A stretch of DNA of 34,469 nt from Myxococcales bacterium (GTDB lineage: Bacteria > Myxococcota_A > Polyangia > Polyangiales > Polyangiaceae), in NCBI GenBank assembly GCA_021847645.1, contig JAJZQG010000075.1:1-34469 (forward strand), in the 5' to 3' direction. Positions within the stretch are counted from its first letter, which is position 1; each line of letters starts with the position of its first letter. This document shows positions 26,169 through 34,469 of this stretch, piece by piece. The notes beneath the pieces were generated by a model that searched no databases, was not told where the DNA came from, and saw only the letters and a list, made by a program, of their open reading frames with translations. The position numbers were made by a program, and so were the translations under genes.

Positions 26169-27334
26169 GCTCGTCCGGACAACGTTCGGAGCATCGCGTC
26201 GGCAGCGTCCGCATCGACCCCGCCCACGCACGTCACCGCACCGCGCTTGGGCACGAGCAGCAACCGGCACTTGCCCTGGCGGCCCGGCAGCACGCTCAGC
26301 AACAGGAAGTCCAGCCCGATGCCCAACGCCATGACCAGCAGCCCGGTCGCAGCCAGCGAGAACGACGACGCGCGCACGCCGTCGACGAACCACGACACGC
26401 CCACGTACGAGCCGACGGCCAGCGCCAACAATCCCGCATACGTGGCTGCGCGCGGGAAACGCACCTCGCGCGTGGCGCGAGCCAGTCCGCCCAGCGGAAG
26501 CAGGCTCTCCGACTCGCGAAGGACCTTGCCCAACAGCCGCGTCGACGACTTGACCAGCACGCCCTTCGCCGTGACGCGCAGCTCGACCGGGCGTCGGTAC
26601 TGAAGCGCCAAACGCGCGAGCAGGCGCGCGACGTTCGACACGAGCAGCCAGCCGCACAGCCCGAGGAACAACGTCGCCACGGGCCCGCGAGGCACAGCCG
26701 CGATCTCGCCTGACAGTGCCGTGTCGGGGACAGGCAAGGCGCCGTCGGTCGCGCCCACGAGCCTCGCGAGCATCGGCGCGTGCAGGCTCGAGGCCAGCTG
26801 CGCTCGTCGCTCCCGCGCGGTCGCGTGCGTGCTCGCCAGAAGCATGCCGGCCGCAACCACGGCCTCCGCCCGCGTGACCGAGTCACCGTGCGCGTCGTGC
26901 CGCTGCAGCGCGTCGGCTACCGCACCCCACAGCGAGCCGGCCAGCTCCGGCGCGAGATCGTCGAGCGCGGCCATCACCTCGACGCCGCTCGTCAGCGCCA
27001 CCCGGATGAGCTGCAGCGCCGTGGTGTCTTCCGCATCGACGCCCCTCGGCGGCGATTGCCGGAGCGCGCGCGCCGCCATCGCCGCGACGAGCCTCGCCGC
27101 TGCCGGGTCATCGGTCGCGTGCTCGAGGGCTTGCACGACATTGCCCGCGCCGGTCGTGGCTTGTTCCCCGGTGATCGCCTTGTCCCGGCAGCGCTTCGAG
27201 ACGATCGCTCGCCAATCCGCACCGGGTTCCGCCGCGGCTTCCAACAGAACCTCCAGAGCCAACGCGGCCAGATCGTCGGCACGCGCATGCGCGCCGACTT
27301 GCTCGAGCAGGGAAGCGAAAGATGACGTGGGCAT
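26165..27334 (-). CDS. Membrane protein of unknown function
   Basis: This is a 389-residue protein. ATG 27334 (MPTSSFASLLEQVG) is chosen; a longer in-frame extension covers the gap to panD. The first ~200 residues are Ala-rich and helical without obvious membrane segments. Hydrophobic stretches then follow: GPVATLFLGLCGWLLVSNVARLL, YAGLLALAVGSYVGVSWFV and LAATGLLVMALGIGLDFLLL. Between them lies a soluble part with ELRVTAKGVLVKSSTRLLGKVLRESESLLPL, like a small PH-like strand set. It ends with a short Cys-containing tail. No family was recognised. The stop codon is contributed by the adjoining repeat element. Confidence 0.75.
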   Translation of the reverse strand: MPTSSFASLLEQVGAHARADDLAALALEVLLEAAAEPGADWRAIVSKRCRDKAITGEQATTGAGNVVQALEHATDDPAAARLVAAMAARALRQSPPRGVDAEDTTALQLIRVALTSGVEVMAALDDLAPELAGSLWGAVADALQRHDAHGDSVTRAEAVVAAGMLLASTHATARERRAQLASSLHAPMLARLVGATDGALPVPDTALSGEIAAVPRGPVATLFLGLCGWLLVSNVARLLARLALQYRRPVELRVTAKGVLVKSSTRLLGKVLRESESLLPLGGLARATREVRFPRAATYAGLLALAVGSYVGVSWFVDGVRASSFSLAATGLLVMALGIGLDFLLLSVLPGRQGKCRLLLVPKRGAVTCVGGVDADAADAMLRTLSGRA

Positions 27335-27455
27335 GACGGGTCCGGCCAACCTCCGGGGCCATAACGGAACGCACGGCGCTTTGCCAGTATTCTGCACTCC
27401 GTCGGCGGCGGACCCGGGACGCACGCAGGCGAAGGCGCGGCGTGATGCCCGCGCT

Positions 27456-27854
27456 CTAGCTCGCCAGGCTACTCAGAATCGGGCCGGGACGTTCCTCGTG
27501 GTTCTTGGTCGTGACCCGGTTGTCCCCGTCGACCAGCACGACCGTGGGCACGTGCGCTCGCGCCTCCTCGGGCGTCATGTCCGCGAAGGTGGCGAGGATG
27601 ATCAGGTCGCCCGGGCGATTGAGGTGCGCGGCCGCGCCGTTGACGCACACGGCACCAGATCCGGCCGGGCCTTCGAGTGCGTACGTCACCAGGCGCGTCC
27701 CGCGCGTGACGTTCCAGATGTGCACCGCCTCGAAGGGCAGGATGTCCGCGGCATCGAGCAGGTCCTTGTCGATCGTCACGCTTCCTTCGTAGTCGAGGTC
27801 TGCGTGCGTAACCGTTGCTCGATGGATCTTCGACTTGAAGACGTTCAGCCTCAT
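27456..27854 (-). CDS. panD: Aspartate 1-decarboxylase (pyruvoyl enzyme)
   Basis: This 132-residue enzyme converts L-aspartate to beta-alanine for pantothenate and coenzyme A. It opens with [16 protein letters not shown], and the self-cleavage site Gly24-Ser25 lies in DYEGSVTID, where Ser25 becomes the pyruvoyl group. The later motifs [16 protein letters not shown] and [16 protein letters not shown] are standard, and the length is normal. ATG 27854 has AAAGGA upstream. No panB or panC is adjacent. It starts about 220 bp from a divergent small ORF. Confidence 0.97.
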   Translation of the reverse strand: MRLNVFKSKIHRATVTHADLDYEGSVTIDKDLLDAADILPFEAVHIWNVTRGTRLVTYALEGPAGSGAVCVNGAAAHLNRPGDLIILATFADMTPEEARAHVPTVVLVDGDNRVTTKNHEERPGPILSSLAS

Positions 27855-28076
27855 TAGGGAGCCGTCCTTTGCGTCACCGCATGGTGGCCGCCGGAACAAA
27901 GGGTCCACCTGCGTGACATTCGGGATGTTAGGCAGCCAAGCCGCGCGTTGCAAGCAAGCGGTGCGGGAAACTTGCCCGTCCTTGTCACAAACCGATAGCG
28001 AAGCGACCGTACGGCACGACACCCAGACCGCTCCAGGGCCGGGCCGACTTCTCTCATGATCCGAGGTGAGAAAGCA

Positions 28077-28334
28077 ATGCGCTCCAAGACCGACATGCTC
28101 CGAGAGCTCGAGGCTATGCTTCACGAAGTGTTCGAGGCGCGCGCCCGGGGGGCCGAGCACACGCGCATCGTCCGAACCCACGGCTACATCGACGGCTTCA
28201 TGAAAGCCATGCTCGACGCCGGTACCGTGACCCGCCAGGAGCTTCTGGAGATCGTCGCTCGGCAGAGAGGGCTGGTCTACGGGCCCGCTACACGAGAGGT
28301 CGAGATCGACGAGGTCGAGACGGCCGCCGCGTAG
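28077..28334 (+). CDS. Small conserved-looking protein of 85 residues, unknown function
   Basis: ATG 28077 has GAGGTGAG eight bases upstream; ATG 28056 would add seven residues. The product is mainly helical with alternating charges ([19 protein letters not shown], then [25 protein letters not shown]) and an acidic tail. It has no signal peptide, Cys or membrane segment. The pattern suggests a helical-hairpin regulator or adaptor, but I do not recognise it. It is divergent from panD and followed by a long gene-free stretch. Confidence 0.65.
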   Translation: MRSKTDMLRELEAMLHEVFEARARGAEHTRIVRTHGYIDGFMKAMLDAGTVTRQELLEIVARQRGLVYGPATREVEIDEVETAAA

Positions 28335-28757
28335 GTTCCGCTGCCTACGCTCGGTGCGGCGCGTCGGGGTTCTCAGGCCCCGAAGGGGCCCATCGCCCCT
28401 CTGTTCGGAACGCAGCAAGGCGGTCGGGCTCGCACCGTCTACCGGGCAACCACGCGCACGAACCGACCGGCTATGACCGTTGGAGACGTTCCTCGGGTCA
28501 CCTGCCTCCGGGCTTTCCAGGCAACAAGGGGAAGACGGCCAACGTTACTCTGCTTCCCCACGCAAGAAGGGGATGAGCCCCATCCTCATCTTGCTTCGTG
28601 AGGTCAGTGGATATTGCCCCTGAACCCCTGAACCCCATCTTGCCTCGGCAGGCACATATGAGCGTGTTCCGAATTCTCCGGGGTCGGGAGCCGCGCCGGG
28701 CGTGATAAGGTTGCGCCCGCGGCTGCCCCAGCGGTGACCGCGAAGGAGAGGGACACC
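28335..28757. other. 423-bp gene-free region rich in hairpins
   Basis: No coding frame convinces. There is a perfect hairpin GGCCCC-GAA-GGGGCC at 28376-28390 inside a larger GGGG/CCCC pairing. A second stem-loop pairs GCAAG (28562-28566) with CTTGC (28590-28594) and ATGAG (28573-28577) with CTCAT (28585-28589). A tandem CCCCTGAA lies at 28617-28632. The arrangement could hold a small RNA or a 5' leader of the lipoprotein gene. It does not match SRP RNA, tmRNA, RNase P RNA or a c-di-GMP riboswitch as I know them. Confidence 0.45.
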
Positions 28758-29852
28758 ATGTACCAACGCAAGCTATCTGTCGGCATCCTCGTGCTGTCCG
28801 CGGCTGTGTGCGGATGCGAAAAGAAGGACACGAATGAAGCGACGCCGCCGGCGCCGGCCACCACGGCCACGGTGACGCCCAAGGCGAGCGCGAAGCCGGA
28901 GCCGCCGGCAGTCACGGCGAGCGCGAGTGCGAGTGCGGGCCAGCCCGAGGCAACTCCGGCCGCGAAGGCAGACAGCACCGAGCGATTCATCGAGGTGCAG
29001 GACGTGCTGCTCTACCGCGTCGTCGACAAGGTTGGCGAGCACCTGGCTACCGCGACCAACGCCTTCAAGGGGCAGGACAAGACGATGACCGCCAACGCCC
29101 TCGAGCTGGCGGCCAAGGCGCTGACCAACGAGACGGCCGGGATGTCTCCCGAGGTTCGCGCGAGCCTTCAGAAGCCGGCGGACGAGCTCGAGCGGGTGGC
29201 CAAGGACATCAGAGGCGGGAAGTTCGACAAGAAGGAGTTCGAGACTGCGGTGACGAACGCGTACGCGGCGGACATCCACGGTCGTTGGGGCGAGGTGGTC
29301 GATACAACATGGTACGCATACTACGATCAGCCCCAGCTGCACTTCGACAAGGCGCAACAAGAGCTGGCGAAAGACCCGAAAGCCGCGGCGATCGAGGTTG
29401 CGAAGGTGGCCTCGTACGTTCGCATGGAGATGTTTCGCGCTTCAGGCCAGAGCAAGGACAGGCTCGCGAGCGCTGTCAAGGAGCTCGACCAGATGGCCAC
29501 CGAGCTCTACACCGGAAAGTCGGTTTCCAAGAGCCAGTTCGAGAATGCCTACTACGACACCGCGGATGCTCTCTCGTACTACCACTACGAGAACTTCATG
29601 CGCGCCTATGACAAGAAGGAGAACGAGATTGCCTCGCGCGAGTTCCACGCTTCGGTCAAGCACCTCGAGCTGGCCGTCGCGCATGCCGGCCAGACGGCCG
29701 ACAGCGACGCTGCCAAGGTCGTGAAGGACGCCAAGGATCTCGGCGACAAGCTCGAGCATGCGACCGAGGCCGACGCCGCGACGATCAAGAAGAAGGCCGA
29801 GGCGGTCACGCAATTGTTGGACAAGCTCCGCAAGAAGCATGGTTCCAAGTAG
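28758..29852 (+). CDS. Lipoprotein with duplicated helical module
   Basis: This is a 364-residue protein; ATG 28758 has AAGGAG upstream. The signal peptide ends in a lipobox with Cys20 (AVCGC). A Pro/Ala/Thr/Lys linker follows to about residue 75. The remainder is helical and contains two similar modules. One has ADELERVAKDIRGGKFDKKEF and the other KELDQMATELYTGKSVSKSQF, each then ending in an Ala/Tyr/His-rich helix. This implies internal duplication. It ends with a Lys-rich helix. The pattern loosely resembles the YfdX family but I cannot assign it. Located in the periplasm or on a membrane face. Confidence 0.8.
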   Translation: MYQRKLSVGILVLSAAVCGCEKKDTNEATPPAPATTATVTPKASAKPEPPAVTASASASAGQPEATPAAKADSTERFIEVQDVLLYRVVDKVGEHLATATNAFKGQDKTMTANALELAAKALTNETAGMSPEVRASLQKPADELERVAKDIRGGKFDKKEFETAVTNAYAADIHGRWGEVVDTTWYAYYDQPQLHFDKAQQELAKDPKAAAIEVAKVASYVRMEMFRASGQSKDRLASAVKELDQMATELYTGKSVSKSQFENAYYDTADALSYYHYENFMRAYDKKENEIASREFHASVKHLELAVAHAGQTADSDAAKVVKDAKDLGDKLEHATEADAATIKKKAEAVTQLLDKLRKKHGSK

Positions 29853-29897
29853 TCGAGTCGAGGAACGAGACCTGGCTGCGCCAGAAAGAAGGTGATC

Positions 29898-30626
29898 ATG
29901 TCGCTACGATGGACACACGTCGCCCTTGCCCCTGCTCTTGGTATTGCTGCCCTGCTGGCTGGTGCGTGCAATCCGCAGCCCCAGGAGCCCCCCGCGAAGC
30001 TGCCGATGCATGACACCCCCGTCGGCAACGGCGAGTATCGAGCCAACTGGCCGACGGATGGCCGCGATGCCCCCGCGTACATCCACCTGGCCATCGGTCC
30101 CGACCTGGGACAGGCCTGCAACATGCCCTCGCCGCACTTCTTCTTCAATTCCACGACTCCCCGCCCCGAGGATGCCGATGCCGTCGACTCGCTGGCTAAG
30201 TGCTTGAACCGTCCCGACGTGCGAAACGCGCCGATTCGGCTCATCGGGCACGCGGATCCGCGAGGAGGCGCTCAGTACAACGAGAAGCTCGCCGAGGCCC
30301 GAGCGCAAGACATCGCCAAGCAGCTCGAAGCTCATGGTGTGGCTGCGCAGCGGATCACGACGATATCCGAGGGCGCGCTCGGAGACGGTCCCAACGACAA
30401 GCCGTACTCCTACGGCTATGACCGGCGTGTGGATATCATGGTGGATACTTTCCAGCGGCCGGAAGGTCCTGGCAACGAGCCGTCGCGAGATGTCGCCCCG
30501 GCCGACGTGAGGGTTCAACAACCGCAGCTGCCCGCGGTGCAAGACAGCCGCGAGAAAGTGACCGCACCGCCTCCGGCTGGGTCGGCCGTGCCGCCGCCGG
30601 CGGGCTCGGCTGCGCCCGCGAAGTAG
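29898..30626 (+). CDS. OmpA-domain lipoprotein (peptidoglycan-associated type)
   Basis: This is a 242-residue protein. ATG 29898 has AGAAGG five bases upstream; GTG 29892 is also in frame. The signal peptide ends in LLAGAC (Cys at about 25). The OmpA/MotB C-terminal domain spans about 70-185: IRLIGHADPRGG, YNEKLAEARAQDIAKQLEAHGV, then the RRVDI end. It has the Asp and Arg that bind diaminopimelate. A Pro/Gly/Ser-rich tail of about 50 residues follows. It anchors the outer membrane to peptidoglycan. It lies 45 bp after the preceding lipoprotein, probably in the same operon. Confidence 0.9.
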   Translation: MSLRWTHVALAPALGIAALLAGACNPQPQEPPAKLPMHDTPVGNGEYRANWPTDGRDAPAYIHLAIGPDLGQACNMPSPHFFFNSTTPRPEDADAVDSLAKCLNRPDVRNAPIRLIGHADPRGGAQYNEKLAEARAQDIAKQLEAHGVAAQRITTISEGALGDGPNDKPYSYGYDRRVDIMVDTFQRPEGPGNEPSRDVAPADVRVQQPQLPAVQDSREKVTAPPPAGSAVPPPAGSAAPAK

Positions 30627-30737
30627 ACCGCCTCCGAATCGCCAGTCCAGCACGCACAGCCAAGACCGATCAGGCCGGCTCTTCGGTGACGCTCGATGCC
30701 CGCATGATCTATTGGCGGCCCAAGCACACGAATCGTC

Positions 30738-30881
30738 CTGAGAACCCCGAACGGGTTGCCCGCGCCACGACCCGAGCCAACGGCGCCACGCAAGGTACGC
30801 GGTAAGGCGGCACGCTCTCTCCGCGCCCTTCCGCGTCATCCGTGGTGATGTCTGCCTGATTCAACCCGTTCGCTGCTCTAG
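30738..30881 (-). repeat. MITE-like palindromic element, copy 2
   Basis: Read on the minus strand from 30881, this 144-bp element starts with the same 20-base end as copy 1. It stays nearly identical for about 45 bases (through ATCACCACGGA) and then diverges. It closes at 30738 with a related inverted end (CTGAGAACCCCGAACGGGTT on the plus strand). Its CTAG end gives the TAG stop of the leftward regulator at 30878. It again lies between convergent genes. Confidence 0.75.
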
Positions 30882-33511
30882 CCGCGACGAATCTCCGCGA
30901 CCAGCACGTAGCCGTCCGGACCGCGCACGATCACGTCGCGAAGCCCCAGGGATCGGAGGGTGGCCAGGGCCACGTAGAGCCGGTTGAGCGCCGAGCTGCG
31001 CGCCATCTTCTCCCCGGGCCAGCCGACGGCCAGCAGCTCGTCGACGGACAGTCCGGCGCGGCCGGCATGCGCGCTGTGCTCGACCAAGCCCTGCAGAATC
31101 GCCCGGGAGTTGGTTCGTCGCGACATGTCGACGCGGCGCTCGGCGTCGAGCTGGAACCAGGAGGCGTCCTGGGCGACGACGAGCACGGGAAGGGCGCGAG
31201 GGCCGGCCGCTTCCGTGGCAGTCGGTTGGCCCCGCCGACGCACGATGGCCCGCTCCAGGATGCGAAGGGCGACCCGAAGATCGTCGGACTGCTCGACGAG
31301 CCGCATATCGCCCAGGCGCGCGGAAGACGCGGCTTTGAGCTGTCGTTGGGCTTCCAACGTGGAGTCGACACCGCCGTGGAGCTGAGCCGCTGCGGCCAGC
31401 TCGACATGAGCGGCGTAGACCTGAACGATCACACGAAACAGCGGCGAGCGGTCGAGCACACGACGCGCGCGGGCGGCCAGCGGAACGGCCCCTTGCACGT
31501 CGCCCATGGTGGCCCGCGCTGCGGCTTCGACGGCCAAGAACACGCCCTGGGGCACATCGTCACCCGTCTCGCCTGCTTCGGCCACCGCCGCGGTCAGGCA
31601 TTCGAGAGCTTCGCCGAGTCGATCATGGTCGAAGTTGAGAATGCCCAAATGCCCCATGACGAGGATGCTGGTGCGATGGAACCGAGCGGCGCGGGCCAGC
31701 TGGCCGCAGCGCTCCAGGTGCGCGAGCGAACGATCGTAGTCGCCGGCCTCCAGGTAGTGGGAGCCCAGCCCTGCTTCCGCTCGAATCTGCCCACGCACCA
31801 GGCCCCAGGCGCGAGCAAGCTCCAACCCTCGCTCGAACAGGATGAGGGCTTCCTGGCCCCTTTGCAGGGATTGAGCGCATCCGCCCTGCTGGCAAAGGGC
31901 ATGCTGCTCGCCGGGAACGTCGCCGGCGGCGCGGCACAGGCTCTCGGCCGCTCGCAACGCGGCGAGGGCTTCGAGCGCTTTGCCTTGGCGAAGCAACGCC
32001 GCGCCGAGGGTCAAGTGCGCCGTGGCCGCCAGCCGCTCGTCGCCCAGTTGCTGGGCGGCTTGAATCATGGAAAGGCAATCCTGTTCGGCCTGGGCGGGCC
32101 TGCCCGCATACACGCGGCTGGTGGCGCGTACGAGCCGGGCGTGCTCCCACAAGCCCGGCGCCACCGAGGCGGCAGGCCGTTCGAGCAGACGCTCGAGCAG
32201 GTCGAGCTGGTGCGGCGGCAACCCGTCGTCCCCGGCCACGGCGCCCAACAGCAGCGCGCTGCGCAACGACAGGGCCAGCATCTCGGGTGCCGGCTCGGTG
32301 CTGGCAGAGCCCCCGCGCTTGAGCACGCTCTCGAGGTTCTCTCGGTCGAAGCCCAAGCGCTCGAGGCTGGCCTCGAGCCGGTCCGGAGGACAGCCCTGCA
32401 GCAAGCGCTCGCCGCGTTCGACGAAATACCGGGCATGCGCGTCGAGCGCCCCTGCGGCCCATTTCCCCGCTTCGAGCTTGGCGCGGCCGTACGCGCGAAC
32501 GACCTCATACATGCCAAAGCGCACGGAACCGTCCGGCGCCGGGCTCGCGGCAGCATGCAGCAGCGACTTGTCGCGCAGGGCTTGCACCAACTCCAGCGCC
32601 TCGCCTTCCGAGGCGCCGATGGTGTCGGCCAGGATGCGCTGGGCGTCCGGCAGCCCGAAGTCGCCTCGAAACACGGACAGAGCAGCCATGGCCTGCTGCT
32701 CGGCGGCCTCGAGCAACTCCCAGGACCACGCCACGGCCTCGCTCATGGTGGATTGACGGGCAGCGCGGAGGCGCTGGCCGTGGGCCAGGGTCTCGATGCG
32801 AGCCTCCAGCTGTTGCTGCAGGGCCGCGGGGCTCAGTACACGTGCGCGCGCCGCGGCCAGCTCCACGGCGAGGGGAATCCCGTCGAGGCGCGCCACGAGC
32901 CGGGTGACGGTGCGCAGCTCGGCCTCGGAGGAGGCGTAGCCCGCCTGGATCATGCGCGCGCGATCCAAGAACAGCTCCACGGCTTCGGGCAGGGACCCCA
33001 GCTCGTAGACGCGCTCGCCTTCGATGCGAAGCAACTCGCGAGACGTGACCAAGAACGAGCACTCCGGGGCCGCGTCCATCCACGAGGACACGACGTCGCA
33101 AGCAGCGGGCAAGGCTTGCTCGAGGTTGTCGAGCACCACCAGCGGCCGGTGATGGCCGGCCAGTGCACGTCCCACCAGGTCGCGCGCTTGGGTCAGGTCG
33201 GGAGCTGCGCCGGGAGCGAGGTCCAGGGCGCGAGCGGCCGCCGCGATCATCGAGGCGGCATCCGTGGCGAGAGCGCACGGGCAGAACCACGCCCCGCCGG
33301 CCTCGGGCGCCAGCGACGTCAGGACACGTCGGGCGAGCCGGGTCTTGCCGATGCCGCCCGGGCCCGTGAGGGTCACCAGCCGGCTGCCGGACGTCAGCAG
33401 GCCAACGACGGCGGCTATTTCCTCTTCGCGTCCGAAGAAGGCGCTGCGCTCCGGCTCTTGGGAGGCATCTGGCTGGCCCCGCGAGGAATCGGGTCGGGTA
33501 GCTTTCGCCAT
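30878..33511 (-). CDS. Large NB-ARC/TPR regulator with C-terminal winged helix
   Basis: This is an 877-residue STAND-type ATPase. ATG 33511 (MAKATRPDSS) is chosen; an upstream frame extension is possible. Walker A GPGGIGKT is at 50-57, Walker B LVVLDNLE ends near 131, then a TSRELL sensor and the LDGIPLAVELAAARA motif. A long TPR-like helical middle follows. The last ~85 residues read as a winged helix of the OmpR/SARP type (ILQGLVEHS, DELLAVGWPGE, ALNRLYVALATLRSLGLRD, DGYVL). In AfsR/SARP regulators this domain is normally at the N-terminus. The protein probably activates transcription on binding a ligand or partner. The divergent Cys-rich gene may be a target. Confidence 0.88.
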   Translation of the reverse strand: MAKATRPDSSRGQPDASQEPERSAFFGREEEIAAVVGLLTSGSRLVTLTGPGGIGKTRLARRVLTSLAPEAGGAWFCPCALATDAASMIAAAARALDLAPGAAPDLTQARDLVGRALAGHHRPLVVLDNLEQALPAACDVVSSWMDAAPECSFLVTSRELLRIEGERVYELGSLPEAVELFLDRARMIQAGYASSEAELRTVTRLVARLDGIPLAVELAAARARVLSPAALQQQLEARIETLAHGQRLRAARQSTMSEAVAWSWELLEAAEQQAMAALSVFRGDFGLPDAQRILADTIGASEGEALELVQALRDKSLLHAAASPAPDGSVRFGMYEVVRAYGRAKLEAGKWAAGALDAHARYFVERGERLLQGCPPDRLEASLERLGFDRENLESVLKRGGSASTEPAPEMLALSLRSALLLGAVAGDDGLPPHQLDLLERLLERPAASVAPGLWEHARLVRATSRVYAGRPAQAEQDCLSMIQAAQQLGDERLAATAHLTLGAALLRQGKALEALAALRAAESLCRAAGDVPGEQHALCQQGGCAQSLQRGQEALILFERGLELARAWGLVRGQIRAEAGLGSHYLEAGDYDRSLAHLERCGQLARAARFHRTSILVMGHLGILNFDHDRLGEALECLTAAVAEAGETGDDVPQGVFLAVEAAARATMGDVQGAVPLAARARRVLDRSPLFRVIVQVYAAHVELAAAAQLHGGVDSTLEAQRQLKAASSARLGDMRLVEQSDDLRVALRILERAIVRRRGQPTATEAAGPRALPVLVVAQDASWFQLDAERRVDMSRRTNSRAILQGLVEHSAHAGRAGLSVDELLAVGWPGEKMARSSALNRLYVALATLRSLGLRDVIVRGPDGYVLVAEIRRG

Positions 33512-33618
33512 CGCGTCGGGTTGCCGTGGTTGAAGCGGAAGGACTTTAGGCCCCCACTGCGAGCGATGCAAGCGCCCGACTATCGCCCACCTTAATAAGG
33601 ATTGCACCGCTGCCTCTT

Positions 33619-33696
33619 GGTTGTGCGGGCGGTGGCATCGTGTCAATCCATGATGGCGATTGCCTTGTCGAGATCCCGAGTGTCAACCGCACAACC
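33619..33696. promoter_or_regulatory. Spaced inverted repeat in the divergent control region
   Basis: GGTTGTGCGG (33619-33628) and its complement CCGCACAACC (33687-33696) lie between the leftward regulator and the Cys-rich gene. GTGTCAATC and GTGTCAACC also occur as near-direct repeats inside. These are candidates for regulator binding; no promoter boxes can be fixed. Confidence 0.35.
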
Positions 33697-33783
33697 CCGT
33701 CTCCCGTCGTCTGGTGCGACGGGCCGAGGGGCTAGCCGCTGGAGCGGCTCCAGCCAAGATCCGCCGCGAAAGGCGACCACCCC

Positions 33784-34469
33784 ATGAATCGAAGCCTAGT
33801 ACTGTCTCTCGCCGCCCTGTTGTCCATCGGCTCGGGCGCCTGCGCCGCGGGCGGCACGACGGGCGACACCGGCACGGGCACGCCGGCGGGCGCCAACGAC
33901 GCGGGACCTGGGGGTGACGGGGCCACGACCGGGGACGGAGCGATTCCCGTGTTCGACGGAAGCCAAGGGTGCACACCGCAGTCCTGCGCCAAGCTGGGCG
34001 CCAACTGCGGGGCGGTCGACGACGGGTGCGGCACGCTCATCGACTGCGGCACCTGTCCCAACGGCCAGCAATGCGGAGCCTCGAAGCCGAACGTTTGCGG
34101 GTTCGAGTGCACGCCGCGCACCTGCGCGCAGCTCGGGGCGTCGTGCGGCGTGCAGGGCGACGGCTGTGGGGGATTGCTGGACTGCGGGAGTTGCCAGTCC
34201 GGGGAGACGTGCGGTGGGGCCGGCGTTCACAATGCCTGTGGCGCAGCCGGCTCCTGCAAGCCCAAGACGTGCAGCGATCTGGGTGCCAATTGCGGCTTTG
34301 CCGGCGACGGCTGCGGGGGATTGCTGGACTGCGGGTCATGCACTACGCCCGGCGAGGTGTGCGGCGCCCACGCGCCGAACCTGTGCGGCGGCGCGGTCCA
34401 GAGCTGCGTTCCCAAGACCTGCGCCGATCTGGGCGCCAACTGCGGCTTTGCCGGCGACGGCTGCGGCGG
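33784..34469 (+). CDS. Cys-rich repeat surface lipoprotein (N-terminal part)
   Basis: The frame starts at ATG 33784 (AAAGG upstream) and is open at the right edge, so only 228 codons are seen. A signal peptide ends at a possible lipobox (SGAC, Cys20), followed by a Gly/Thr/Asp linker. Then come at least four Cys-rich units: C-x-P-x-x-C-A-x-L-G-A-x-C-G, then DGCGGLLDCGSC and a final Cys pair. The third and fourth units are nearly identical at DNA level (the first 26 bases at 34291 and 34441 match, a 150-bp period), indicating recent duplication. Such proteins are common in myxobacterial envelopes and probably form disulfide-stabilised extracellular repeats. Confidence 0.85.
   Translation, partial: MNRSLVLSLAALLSIGSGACAAGGTTGDTGTGTPAGANDAGPGGDGATTGDGAIPVFDGSQGCTPQSCAKLGANCGAVDDGCGTLIDCGTCPNGQQCGASKPNVCGFECTPRTCAQLGASCGVQGDGCGGLLDCGSCQSGETCGGAGVHNACGAAGSCKPKTCSDLGANCGFAGDGCGGLLDCGSCTTPGEVCGAHAPNLCGGAVQSCVPKTCADLGANCGFAGDGCG

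Noticed and set aside
27453..27462. GCTCTAGC at the panD stop, like the repeat-element end
   Set aside because: Only seven bases agree and no element sequence follows.
28366..28378. 13-base match to the end of repeat copy 2
   Set aside because: A match this short is expected by chance in GC-rich DNA, and neighbouring bases do not align.
28395..28440. SRP RNA-like GGAA-x-GCAGC-AAGG pattern
   Set aside because: The matching 5' strand (CAGG side) and the symmetric loop are missing, and the stem does not pair as in SRP domain IV.
31067..33595. Long rightward frame opposite the NB-ARC regulator
   Set aside because: Antisense shadow of a gene with clear ATPase motifs.
1..34469. CRISPR arrays, rRNA genes and complete insertion sequences with transposase
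   Set aside because: No regularly spaced repeats, rRNA signatures or transposase frames were found.

Overview
The window is a high-GC chromosomal segment (strong G/C bias at third codon positions, so most reading frames are open on both strands). Gene content and style suggest a myxobacterium of the Polyangiales type (former Deltaproteobacteria): many lipoproteins, a Cys-rich repeat surface protein, Ala/Asp-rich linkers, and an integrated element built like Myxococcus phage Mx8 at its attachment site. The taxonomic placement is inference.

Region 1 (1-6494): a partial outer-membrane porin and the ribosome-rescue hydrolase ArfB run leftward. The nitrogen sensor GlnD and a TPR lipoprotein run rightward. 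They meet a leftward parA-parB pair across a CTCTGCG-type repeat. Region 2 (6495-13458): a 58-residue acidic ORF and a clear terminator precede the protein-quality-control cluster tig-clpP-clpX-lon, all rightward.

Region 3 (13481-20922): a tRNA-Val(TAC) gene has been used as an integration site. A perfect 45-bp direct repeat of its 3' part bounds an element of about 7.4 kb. The element holds a helix-turn-helix excisionase-like gene, two zinc-motif proteins, a divergent membrane-protein/XRE-repressor pair, a HIRAN-domain protein, two ribbon-helix-helix proteins, a serine recombinase and a tyrosine integrase. The integrase frame runs straight through attR into host DNA, antisense to pyrB. In the excised circle the same frame would instead continue through attP into an 88-codon segment now stranded at the other end beside attL. 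Integration therefore swaps the C-terminus of the integrase. This is the most interesting system in the window.

Region 4 (20936-27854): leftward pyrB and pyrR (4-bp overlap) lie behind an L,D-transpeptidase. A rightward single-pass envelope protein follows, then a leftward membrane protein and panD. Region 5 (28077-34469): a small ORF, a 423-bp gene-free and hairpin-rich stretch, two lipoproteins (one with a duplicated helical module, one OmpA-like), a large leftward NB-ARC/TPR regulator with its winged helix at the C-terminus, and the start of a Cys-rich repeat protein that leaves the window.

Two related palindromic elements of about 145 bp (26021-26168 and 30738-30881) have terminal inverted repeats and look like MITEs. 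Both sit between convergent genes, and each supplies the TAG stop codon of the leftward gene.
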